Origin: SVEL01 sp045126215
Lineage (GTDB): Bacteria > Bacillota > Clostridia > Lachnospirales > Lachnospiraceae
Direction of reading: 5' to 3'
Assembly (NCBI GenBank): GCA_045126215.1
Contig: JBGVOD010000008.1
Coordinates: forward strand, 1 to 53,537
Length of the DNA: 53,537 nt
The notes beneath the pieces were generated by a model. It did not search any database and had not been told where the DNA came from. It saw only the letters and a list, made by a program, of their open reading frames with translations. Shown piece after piece: positions 25,499-33,672 of this stretch. Made by a program: the position numbers and the translations under genes. The stretch's first letter is position 1, and every line of letters begins with the position of its first letter.

Positions 25499-25878
25499 AT
25501 GGATAAAATTTTGGGTTTTAGTATTAAACGTTCAGTGGTTATTATGGTATGTTTTATAGGGATTACTGTTGCAACTACTTTTATCTCATATTATCAGTTA
25601 AAACCATTTGCAATTAAATCTGAGTTATCAGAGCTTATTGTAAAAGATGTTACATTTATAGGGATTTTTATTAATAATCTTATTGTAAGTACTGTAGCCA
25701 TTTTGGGAGTGTTTCTTTTTAGAATTCCCAGTATACTTGTGATTTTAGTGAATTCAGTAGTATTGGGTTTTGTATTGGGGAGTAACTGGGTTTCTACTAA
25801 TGAAATCTGCTTTTGATTGCAGCATTTGTCGAATGTAATATATCTGTTAAATATATAAGAAAAATGGAGAGAATATGA
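25499..25878 (+). pseudogene. SpoIIM/DUF95-family membrane protein, broken (bacteriocin operon)
   Basis: N-terminal part 25499-25816 (105 codons) has membrane spans at about residues 11-32, 49-72 and 76-95 in the style of stage II sporulation protein M (DUF95) proteins that accompany circular bacteriocins. It ends at TGA 25814-25816, but the expected family C-terminus continues in another frame from about 25807 (LLLIAAFVECNISVKYIRK) to TGA 25876-25878, where it overlaps the next start as ATGA. The family is usually 180-200 residues, so sequence between the two parts has been lost. Confidence 0.65.
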
Positions 25879-25934
25879 AATACATAAGTTTTCTAAAGTG
25901 GGATTTGTATGCAGGAATTAAAAGAAAATTATGA
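25875..25934 (+). pseudogene. N-terminal stub of an ABC permease (bacteriocin operon)
   Basis: ATG overlaps the stop of the DUF95 C-terminal frame (ATGA) after GGAGAG, a coupled arrangement. It reads MKYISFLKWDLYAGIKRKL and stops; the start resembles the cytoplasmic N-terminus of ABC-2 type permeases. The body of the gene is missing, replaced by the following ATPase tail. Confidence 0.45.
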
Positions 25935-26122
25935 AAGAATATGTTAATAAAGGCCATACAATTCTGCTGTCTACACATATGCTTGACATGGCGGAGAGAT
26001 TTTGCGATGATGTTATACTGCTTAATGAAGGAAATGTAGTAAGTAATGGGACGGAAAGCATTGAGAATATACTGCATCAGTATGGAAGTTTGGAAAAGTA
26101 CTATATATCGAAATCTCATTAA
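25931..26122 (+). pseudogene. C-terminal fragment of an ABC transporter ATPase (bacteriocin operon)
   Basis: 63 codons whose segment HTILLSTHMLDMAERFCDDVILLNEGNVVSNG is the H-loop region (switch His in STH) and the end of an ABC ATPase. Walker A, signature and Walker B are absent. No ribosome binding site before the ATG; this is a deletion junction rather than a gene start. Confidence 0.75.
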
Positions 26123-26178
26123 GATATTTGGAAGAAGTAAATGTAGTGGATTCACCAGGTTTAATCATCTAAATTTTC

Positions 26179-26207
26179 TTGCAATATAAATTGAAATGGT
26201 TTAAAAT
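26179..26207 (+). promoter_or_regulatory. Promoter of the ECF transporter operon
   Basis: TTGCAA (26179-26184), 17-bp spacer, TAAAAT (26202-26207). Predicted transcripts would have only a 20-45 nt untranslated leader before ecfA. Confidence 0.5.
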
Positions 26208-26256
26208 TAAGGACATTGTAAAATAAAATTTGAGAATGGTTAACAATTGGTGTGAT

Positions 26257-28071
26257 ATGGGAATAATTAGTGTAAAAAATCTTATTCACAAGTTCATAGA
26301 TAAAGATGAGGATGGAAAAATTCTCAATGAAAAAATTGCTCTTGATGGAATAAATCTAGATGTTGAAAAGGGGCAATTCATTGCAATTCTTGGACATAAC
26401 GGTTCTGGTAAATCCACATTCGCAAAGCATCTTAATGTTATATTGTACCCAACAGAGGGTGATGTAAATGTCGATGGAATGAATACAAAGGATGAAGAGA
26501 ATCTTTGGAATATTCGTCAGAAGGCAGGGATGGTATTTCAAAATCCTGATAATCAGATTATTGCAACTGTTGTAGAGGAAGATGTTGGTTTTGGACCGGA
26601 GAATCTTGGAATAGAGACCGAAGAAATCTGGCAGCGTGTAAATAAGGCTCTTGAAGCTGTAGAGATGACGGCATATAGAAAACATTCTCCCAACAGATTA
26701 TCGGGAGGACAGAAGCAGAGGGTGGCAATTGCAGGAGTAGTTGCTATGAGACCAAAATGTATTATTCTCGACGAGCCTACGGCAATGCTTGATCCAAATG
26801 GTAGAAAAGAAGTAATAAAGACATTACATGAACTAAATAAAAATGAAAAGGTTACAATTATTCTTGTTACACATTATATGGATGAAGTAATAGGTGCTGA
26901 CAAGGTATTTGTTATGGATAAGGGAAAGATATGCCTAAGTGGTACACCTAGAGAAGTATTCTCGAATGTTCAGTATATTAAAGAACTTGGACTTGATGTG
27001 CCACAGGTTACATACGCATCGTATCTGCTGAAGCAGTCTGGACTTCCAATTGAAAATACTATTCTTACAATAGATGAACTGGCAGATGAAATAAGAAGAA
27101 TTAAGAAATTATTCTTTAAAAATATAGTTTCAAAAAATATAGTTGTGAAAAATACTGCTTCAGAGAATCAAATTTTAAAGGATAAAGGTTCAGATAGGGT
27201 ATTTACTAAATCTGATATTATTTTAAAAGTAGATAATTTAACATATATATATGGTATAGGAACAAATTATGAAAGAAAAGCAGTAGATAATGTAAGCCTT
27301 GTAATAAATAAAAATGAATTTATAGGTATAATTGGACACACAGGCTCAGGAAAATCTACTCTTATTCAGCATTTTAATGGGTTGATAAAAGCAACATCCG
27401 GTAAAATATTCTTCAAGGGAAAGGATATATATGGAGAAGAAATAAAAATATCAGATGTTAGAAAAAATATTGGAATAGTATTTCAGTATCCTGAGTATCA
27501 ATTATTTGAAAGTACGGTACTTTTAGATGTTGCATTTGGGCCAATGAATCTTGGATTGTCAAAAGAAGAAGCAACAAACAGGGCAAAGGAAGCAATGGAG
27601 CTTGTTGGTATAGGAGAGAATTATTACGACAGATCGCCATTTGAATTATCAGGTGGAGAAAAGAGACGAGTTGCAATTGCTGGAATGTTAGCAATGAATC
27701 CGGAAATATTGATACTTGATGAGCCAACAGCAGGACTTGATCCAAAGGGAAGAGATAGGATACTTGAGCTATTAAAGAAGATTCAGCGTGAGCAGGGAAT
27801 TGCAATAGTGGTTGTTTCTCATAGTATGGAAGATATAGCCAAATATGCAGATAGAGTTATTGTTATGAATAAAGGGAAAAAAATATATGACGATATTCCA
27901 AAGAGAGTATTTAAGAATATTGAGATACTTGAGAGTATGGGATTGGCAGCACCACAGGTATCATATATTTTGAATAGATTATCAAGCGAAATTGAAGGCA
28001 TAGATACAGAAATAATCTGTATAGAAGATGCAGTAGCGAATATTTTGGAACAGATGGAGAAAACATGTTAA
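26257..28071 (+). CDS. Fused energy-coupling factor ATPases EcfA1-EcfA2
   Basis: One 604-residue chain holding both ATPases that energise ECF vitamin/cofactor importers. First domain (1-285): Walker A GHNGSGKST at 46-54, signature LSGGQKQR near 147, Walker B CIILDEPTAML. Linker of about 40 Lys/Asn-rich residues. Second domain (about 325-604): Walker A GHTGSGKST near 359, signature LSGGEKRR near 463, ILILDEPTAGLDP. In most Firmicutes these are two genes, ecfA1 and ecfA2. The start is uncertain: ATG 26257 fits the family (MGIISVKNL) but has a poor ribosome binding site; TTG 26230 and ATG 26236 are alternatives. Overlaps ecfT by 7 bp. Confidence 0.9.
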   Translation: MGIISVKNLIHKFIDKDEDGKILNEKIALDGINLDVEKGQFIAILGHNGSGKSTFAKHLNVILYPTEGDVNVDGMNTKDEENLWNIRQKAGMVFQNPDNQIIATVVEEDVGFGPENLGIETEEIWQRVNKALEAVEMTAYRKHSPNRLSGGQKQRVAIAGVVAMRPKCIILDEPTAMLDPNGRKEVIKTLHELNKNEKVTIILVTHYMDEVIGADKVFVMDKGKICLSGTPREVFSNVQYIKELGLDVPQVTYASYLLKQSGLPIENTILTIDELADEIRRIKKLFFKNIVSKNIVVKNTASENQILKDKGSDRVFTKSDIILKVDNLTYIYGIGTNYERKAVDNVSLVINKNEFIGIIGHTGSGKSTLIQHFNGLIKATSGKIFFKGKDIYGEEIKISDVRKNIGIVFQYPEYQLFESTVLLDVAFGPMNLGLSKEEATNRAKEAMELVGIGENYYDRSPFELSGGEKRRVAIAGMLAMNPEILILDEPTAGLDPKGRDRILELLKKIQREQGIAIVVVSHSMEDIAKYADRVIVMNKGKKIYDDIPKRVFKNIEILESMGLAAPQVSYILNRLSSEIEGIDTEIICIEDAVANILEQMEKTC

Positions 28072-28889
28072 GAGATTTAACAATAGGACAGTATTACGAA
28101 ACTAAATCAAAAATTCATAGATTAGACCCTAGAGTTAAGCTTTTTGGAACATTGTGCTATATGCTCGCAATATTTATGGCACAAAATGTTATTGGATATA
28201 TACTTTCGGCAGTGTTTCTTATTTTGGTAATAAATATTTCTAATGTTCCATTCAGATATATTGCAAAGGGTTTAAAAAGCATAGTTATTCTAATCATATT
28301 TAGCTCAATATTCTCATTATTTTTTACAGATGGAAGAGTAATTCTTGATCTTTACATATGTGATATAACCATCGAAGGGGTAATAATGTGTATAAAGCTT
28401 GCATCAAGACTTGCCATGATGATAATGGGAGCGTCAATAATGACATATACAACCACTCCAACTGATATAGCAGATGGACTGGAAAAATCATTTTCACCAC
28501 TAAAAAAAGTGAAGGTGCCCGTACATGATATTGCAATGATGGTGTCAATTGCTTTCAGATTTATACCAATACTTGTGGAAGAAACAGATAAAATAATGAA
28601 AGCACAGATGGCAAGAGGTGCTGATTTTGAAGGAAAAGGTCTGGTAAAAAAAGCAAAAGCCATGGTACCATTAATTGTACCACTTATTGTTTCTTCTATA
28701 AAAAGAGCACTTGATTTGGCAACTGCAATGGAGGCGAGATGTTATAGGGGAGGAGATGGAAGGACAAAGATGAAACCACTTAAGTATAAGAAATATGATG
28801 CAGTAGCATATGTTTTGCTTTTCGTTCATTTTGGAGTGGTTATCGGTTCGAACTTCTTGTACAATATTATTATGGATATTTCGGTATAG
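28065..28889 (+). CDS. ecfT: ECF transporter transmembrane subunit EcfT
   Basis: 274 residues with about five to six membrane spans. The cytoplasmic coupling helices carry Ala-Arg-Gly motifs, one visible as KAQMARGADFEG and a second as AMEARCYRGG, that dock on the EcfA grooves. Overlaps the ATPase gene by 7 bp, so the two are translationally coupled. The substrate-binding S component is not in the window. Confidence 0.93.
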   Translation: MLRDLTIGQYYETKSKIHRLDPRVKLFGTLCYMLAIFMAQNVIGYILSAVFLILVINISNVPFRYIAKGLKSIVILIIFSSIFSLFFTDGRVILDLYICDITIEGVIMCIKLASRLAMMIMGASIMTYTTTPTDIADGLEKSFSPLKKVKVPVHDIAMMVSIAFRFIPILVEETDKIMKAQMARGADFEGKGLVKKAKAMVPLIVPLIVSSIKRALDLATAMEARCYRGGDGRTKMKPLKYKKYDAVAYVLLFVHFGVVIGSNFLYNIIMDISV

Positions 28890-28902
28890 AATAGAGGTAG
28901 TA

Positions 28903-30279
28903 ATGGCAAAAAGAGTTTTGATTAAAATCTCATATGATGGGACAAATTACTGTGGATGGCAGATACAGATAAATGGAATTACAGTTGAAGAAGTGATAAA
29001 TAGAGAGCTTTCAGCTTTGCTTGGTGAAAAAATAGAAGTGATAGGCGCCAGCCGGACAGATTCAGGTGTACATGCTCTTGGAAATATTGCAGTTTTTGAT
29101 ACAGAAACAAAAATTCCGGCTGAAAAGATTTCCTTTGCGCTTAATCAGAGACTTCCAGAGGATATTAGAATAGAAGATTCCTATGAAGTGCCATGCTATT
29201 TTCATCCAAGATATGCAAGTAGCACAAAAACATATGAGTATAAAATACTTAACAGGAAGTTTCCTATACCTACAAAGAGACTTTACTCCCATTTTGTCTA
29301 TATGCCCCTTGACATAGACAAGATGAAAAAGGCTGCTGAATATATTGTTGGAGAACATGATTTTAAAAGTTTCTGCTCTACCAGAACACAGGTAAATAGT
29401 ACAGTAAGAGCAGTATATTCGCTTGATATAGAAAAGAATGGGGACATGATTGCTATTCGTATTTCTGGAAATGGATTTTTATATAATATGGTAAGAATCA
29501 TTGTGGGAACACTTATAAAGGTAGGTCTGTCTGTGTACCCACCTGAACATGTAAAGGAAATAATTGATGCAAAGGATAGAAATGCAGCAGGTCCAAAGGC
29601 GCCTGCAAATGGTCTGACGCTTGTATCAATTGACTACGAAACAGATGCCATTACAAAAGGAATTGATTCTATTATTTTTGACATTGATGGAACAATATGG
29701 GATATTCGTAATGTTGTGGCAGAGGGATGGTCTGCAGGTATAAGAGAAAATACGGATATGAAATTTAATTTTACACCAGAATATCTTGGGACCTTGTTTG
29801 GAAAGACAATGGATGAGATATTTGAAATAATGTATCCGGAAATTAGTGGTGAGGAAAAAGAAAAACTGGTAAAAATCTTTTATGAGTATGAACATAAATA
29901 TATAAAACTTAGAAAACCACAACCATATGAAAATGTAGAAGACACACTAAAATATCTTACAGAAAAATATCCATTATATATAGTAACAAATGCTGGAAAG
30001 GGATACATTGAGGAAATGTTTGAAGCTACAGGACTTCAGAAATATTTTAAAGGCTGGATGTGTCATGGCGATACAATGAAATCAAAAGACGTAACCATTA
30101 GGACACTTATGGAAAAATATAATCTTAAGAGTTCAGTGTATGTAGGAGATACACAAGGAGATGCCAGTGCCTGCGAAAAAGCAGAGGTTCCTTTTATATA
30201 TGCAGAGTATGGTTTGGGTAATGTTGAAAAGCCTGAATATATAATACGAGATATTTCAGATTTGAAGAAATATTTTTAA
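28903..30279 (+). CDS. truA: TruA pseudouridine synthase fused to a HAD phosphatase
   Basis: 458 residues. Residues 1-248 are a full tRNA pseudouridine(38-40) synthase: YDGTNYCGWQ, catalytic Asp53 in ASRTDSGVHALG, GNGFLYNMVRI. Residues 253-458 are a phosphoglycolate-phosphatase-like HAD hydrolase: DIDGT at 260-264 (nucleophile Asp260, acid Asp262), VTNA near 361, Lys near 393-395, GDTQGD at 415-420. No stop or second start separates them. ATG 28903 follows AGAGG; an upstream in-frame extension overlaps ecfT and is rejected. The HAD substrate is unknown. Confidence 0.92.
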   Translation: MAKRVLIKISYDGTNYCGWQIQINGITVEEVINRELSALLGEKIEVIGASRTDSGVHALGNIAVFDTETKIPAEKISFALNQRLPEDIRIEDSYEVPCYFHPRYASSTKTYEYKILNRKFPIPTKRLYSHFVYMPLDIDKMKKAAEYIVGEHDFKSFCSTRTQVNSTVRAVYSLDIEKNGDMIAIRISGNGFLYNMVRIIVGTLIKVGLSVYPPEHVKEIIDAKDRNAAGPKAPANGLTLVSIDYETDAITKGIDSIIFDIDGTIWDIRNVVAEGWSAGIRENTDMKFNFTPEYLGTLFGKTMDEIFEIMYPEISGEEKEKLVKIFYEYEHKYIKLRKPQPYENVEDTLKYLTEKYPLYIVTNAGKGYIEEMFEATGLQKYFKGWMCHGDTMKSKDVTIRTLMEKYNLKSSVYVGDTQGDASACEKAEVPFIYAEYGLGNVEKPEYIIRDISDLKKYF

Positions 30280-30509
30280 TTCTATACATAAATATTTTTA
30301 TAATGAAATATTTTTGCTTTTATAAAGAGTGTATTTTATAAAGAGATATTTATAATTTTATAAAGAGTGTATTTTGAAAGGGATATTTTTATAAGGAATG
30401 TATTTTTTATAAAGAAAGGTTAGAGTGGCAAAAAGTTTTTAACATTCTTTTTAGCCAGGAGACACAACTACCTTAAAAAACTACCATAAAAAATAGTTAA
30501 AAAAATAGT
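30280..30509. repeat. AT-rich spacer with 20-bp direct repeats
   Basis: TTTTATAAAGAGTGTATTTT occurs exactly at 30318-30337 and 30356-30375; degenerate copies follow near 30387-30420 (TTTTTATAAGGAATGTATTTTTTATAAAG). No gene is visible. A possible hairpin-free exit from truA transcription; function unknown. Confidence 0.7.
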
Positions 30510-30538
30510 TTGACATAGATGAATGATTGGATTATAAT
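30510..30538 (+). promoter_or_regulatory. Consensus promoter for rplM-rpsI
   Basis: TTGACA (30510-30515), 17-bp spacer, TATAAT (30533-30538): a perfect sigma-A match. Confidence 0.9.
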
Positions 30539-30712
30539 GTTTAATTGTGACAGCCTGTAATAGGAGTGATTGTCTATTAGAGGATGGCATGTGAGATATT
30601 ATTGGAGGAATCGGTTTTGTGCCGGTTCGGGTCACTAATCTTCATATCATAACCCAGATAAGAATTTTAGAGACCAAAAATAGTTTAAATCAATTTACAG
30701 GAGGAATAATCC
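30539..30712 (+). promoter_or_regulatory. Candidate L13 leader RNA
   Basis: 174-nt leader upstream of rplM. GTGAC (30547-30551) pairs with GTCAC (30631-30635) and encloses AATAG/CTATT (30559-30563, 30574-30578) and AATCGG/CCGGTT (30609-30614, 30622-30627). A structured L13 leader upstream of rplM is known in Firmicutes; I assign it by position and foldability, not by a covariance-model match. Confidence 0.55.
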
Positions 30713-31141
30713 ATGAAGACTTTTATGGCTAGTCCAGCAACAGTTGAAAGAAAATGGTATGTAGTTGATGCAGAAGGATGCACACTTGGCCGTTTATCAT
30801 CAGAAATCGCTAAGGTTTTAAGAGGAAAGAACAAGCCTCAGTTTACACCACATGCAGATGCAGGTGATTATGTAATCGTAATCAACGCAGAAAAGATTAA
30901 AGTATCTGGTAAGAAGTTAGACCAGAAGGTTTACTACCATCATTCAGATTATGTAGGTGGTTTAAAAGAAACAACTCTTAAGGAATTACTTGCTAAGCAT
31001 CCAGAGAGAGCTATCGAATTCGCAGTTAAGGGAATGCTTCCAAAGGGACCTTTAGGAAGACAGATGTTTACAAAGCTTCACGTATATGCAGGTGCAGAAC
31101 ATCCACATGCAGCACAGAAGCCAGAAACATTAACATTTTAA
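30713..31141 (+). CDS. rplM: 50S ribosomal protein uL13
   Basis: 142 residues, standard length. MASPATVERKWYVVDAEG start region (preceded by MKTF) and KGMLPKGPLGRQMFTKLHVYAG. Early 50S assembly protein. RBS AGGAGG. Operon with rpsI. Confidence 0.97.
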   Translation: MKTFMASPATVERKWYVVDAEGCTLGRLSSEIAKVLRGKNKPQFTPHADAGDYVIVINAEKIKVSGKKLDQKVYYHHSDYVGGLKETTLKELLAKHPERAIEFAVKGMLPKGPLGRQMFTKLHVYAGAEHPHAAQKPETLTF

Positions 31142-31166
31142 TTAGGACTGGAAGGAGGATATTACA

Positions 31167-31565
31167 ATGGCAAAAGTTAATGGAAAGTTCTACGGAACAG
31201 GTAGAAGAAAAAAGAGTATTGCAAGAGTATATTTAGTACCTGGTACAGGTAATATTACTATTAATAATAGAAGTGTTGATGAATACTTTGGTCTTGAAAC
31301 ATTAAAGGTTATCGTTCGTCAGCCACTTGCTACAACAGAAACAGCTGACAAGTTTGACGTTATCGTAAACGTACATGGTGGTGGATACACAGGTCAGGCT
31401 GGTGCTATCAGACATGGTATTTCAAGAGCTTTATTACAGGCAGATGCTGACTACAGACCAGCATTAAAGAAAGAAGGTTTCTTAACAAGAGATCCAAGAA
31501 TGAAAGAAAGAAAGAAATACGGTCTCAAAGCAGCAAGAAGAGCACCACAGTTTTCAAAGAGATAA
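31167..31565 (+). CDS. rpsI: 30S ribosomal protein uS9
   Basis: 132 residues ending RRAPQFSKR, whose last arginine contacts P-site tRNA. GTGRRKKSIARVYL near the start. RBS GGAGG. The 3' end of rpsI is a recorded insertion site of integrative elements in Firmicutes, and a recombinase relic lies immediately downstream here; the gene itself is intact. Confidence 0.97.
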   Translation: MAKVNGKFYGTGRRKKSIARVYLVPGTGNITINNRSVDEYFGLETLKVIVRQPLATTETADKFDVIVNVHGGGYTGQAGAIRHGISRALLQADADYRPALKKEGFLTRDPRMKERKKYGLKAARRAPQFSKR

Positions 31566-31655
31566 TCTTTCGGAAACGAAGATATCAAGAAAAGCCCATT
31601 TTACAAGGGTTACAGAAGTTGTGGGAAGTTGTCAGATGTGTTGGATTTCAAATGG

Positions 31656-31686
31656 TATGCAACACATATGCAACAAGTATGCAACA
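31656..31686. repeat. Three 11-bp direct repeats (candidate recombinase arm sites)
   Basis: TATGCAACA at 31656-31664, 31667-31675 and 31678-31686, exact 11-bp period (spacers CA and AG). They lie between the rpsI stop and the 3' end of the recombinase gene, where tyrosine recombinases of integrative elements commonly bind. Confidence 0.6.
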
Positions 31687-31703
31687 AAGATTATGATATG
31701 TAT

Positions 31704-31745
31704 AGGACATTTTTCAGTAGAAATACTGGGGAATGTCCTTTCTTA
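31704..31745. terminator. Convergent terminator hairpin between rpsI and the recombinase
   Basis: AGGACATT (31704-31711) / AATGTCCT (31732-31739) enclosing CAGTA-GAAA-TACTG (31715-31728). T-rich on the plus side (TTTCTT). Confidence 0.65.
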
Positions 31746-31747
31746 AT

Positions 31748-32737
31748 TTAAATCTTATTAATTGCATCTACAAGCTCCTTAACATCAAAGTGGGTATATA
31801 CTTTTTCGGTCAAAGTCATAGCACCGGAGTGTCCCACAATCTTCTTGATAATTGCCTGATCGACACCGGCTTCTGCTAACATGGAAATGCATGTATGTCT
31901 GCAGCAATGTGGTGTACGGTCAATCTTAAGTTGCTCCATCAATGGATGGAAGTAACTGTCATAATAATTTCGGTATTGGAAGTGTTTGCCATCCGGTGTA
32001 TGGATAAGATACTCGCATTCCGGATTATCTTCAAACCAAGCCTTATAGAAAGGTAAGACCTTATCTGCGATAGGAACCTTTCGGATCCCATTCTCGGTTT
32101 TACTGCTAATCACATCAAAGTATTGCTCGTCCAGATGGACATTTTCCTTTTTTAAATCCAAGAACTCTGAAATTCTTACTCCGTTATACAGTAGCATCAG
32201 TATGATTTGATAATACTTATCATCTTTCTGCTCCCATATCCGTTCAATTTCTTCCTTCTCAAATTTGTTTCGGTCATACTTATTCGGATTACGGTCCTTA
32301 TACTGAACAACATCTACAAAGGTGGAATAATCCTTATTGCAAATATCGTTCTTGATAGCAAAATCATAAAGCTGATTGAACAGTACCTTGATTTTCCTTA
32401 AGGTAGGATAATTCTTACCGCAGGTATCAATGACTGTCTGTAAGTCCACAAGCTTTAAATCCTTGAACACCTTATGATATAGACTGCTACATGTCTTATA
32501 AGCGGCTGTGTAGCCTTTTACATTGGATTCTGACACGGTAGGGTATTTGCGCTTTGACCATTCTTCATATACATCATCAAATGTCATCTTCGCAGCCTTC
32601 GTATCAAATGGATTTTTATTATAGTCTGCCAGCATCTGCAAGCCATCTGCTCTGGTGGGAGCATATCCTATAATTATAAAATCCTGAACTTGTTTATCCT
32701 TCTCTTTGTCGAAGTGCCAGCCATTGGTCTTTCGCAC
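31748..32737 (-). pseudogene. Tyrosine recombinase (integrase), N-terminus missing
   Basis: 329 codons of a phage/ICE-type integrase. The catalytic domain is complete: Arg in GVRISEFLDL, HCCRH (HxxR), GHSG and Tyr in EKVYTHFD. The N-terminal arm-binding domain lacks its first 25 or so residues: the frame continues without a start from 32737 (a GTG with no ribosome binding site) to about 32745, where it meets a truncated glycosyltransferase on the other strand. Related Lachnospiraceae integrases start further upstream with a glycine-rich segment. Probably non-functional. Confidence 0.75.
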
Positions 32738-32744
32738 CAGATAA

Positions 32745-33672
32745 ACAGTAAGTATAATTGTACCGGTTTATAATGCTGAATTATATTTGGAAAAATGTAT
32801 ATCTAGTATTCTAGAACAATCGTATAGAGATTTTGAATTAATATTAGTAGATGACGGATCTAAGGATCAGTCTGGAAATATATGCGATGAATGGCAAAAG
32901 AAAGATGAAAGGATTGTAGTTGCTCATCAAGCTAATCAGAGAGTGTCAGTTGCGAGAAATGAAGGATTAAAAAGGGCATGTGGCAAGTTTATAACATTTG
33001 CAGATGCAGATGAAGAAGTCTTGCATGTTGGACGTAATATTGATATGGGACCATGGTCTAAACTTTATAAGAGAAGTATTATAGATGAGAACAATATTCA
33101 GTTTAGAAAAGATATTAAATTTGCCGAGGATAGGATTTTTATATTTGAATATTTACAGAATTGCAAGGTAGTTTCTGTTATTGATAATATTATATATTTT
33201 TATAATATGAAAAATCAAAACTCTGCAGTTAAAAAATATTATGTATCGTTTTATGAATAAATGAGAACTATTTTCGGGGCAGAATGTGAATATCATAAAG
33301 CTATTCAATTAGAAGATGTAAGGCAGGATGAAAAAGAGAAATTAATAATAATGTACTTTGAATGGTGTCTTCTTCATTATATTGAGAATTCACCAAAGAA
33401 GGAACTTATTGATAATATTAAGAAGACATGTATGATGATAAAGGAAGTAGGAGTAATGACGGATTATCCATACAAGTCATATATTGACACGGAAGATTAC
33501 AAGGGGATAATTAATACATGGAAAAAAATCATAAAAAGGAATACTATACATACAAAATTAAAAGATTTTTGTTTAGAAGCATATGGAATACCTTCAATTT
33601 TACTTGATAAAGCAGAGGGTGGCGATTTTTTTAATATAGAGACTATTACTATAGCACAGGAAGAAAATTCCG
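32745..33672 (+). pseudogene. Glycosyltransferase family 2, multiply disrupted
   Basis: Begins mid-protein at TVSIIVPVYNAELYLEKC directly after an in-frame stop, with no start codon. The nucleotide-sugar motifs LVDDGSKDQSG and ARNEGLKRACG are present, but after FADADEE the frame jumps to a region (WSKLYKRSII) normally 60-80 residues further on, so an internal piece is lost. An in-frame TAA at 33258-33260 cuts it, with the same frame open again to about 33670 where it runs into the convergent HD-GYP gene. The family usually makes cell-surface polysaccharide. Confidence 0.8.
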
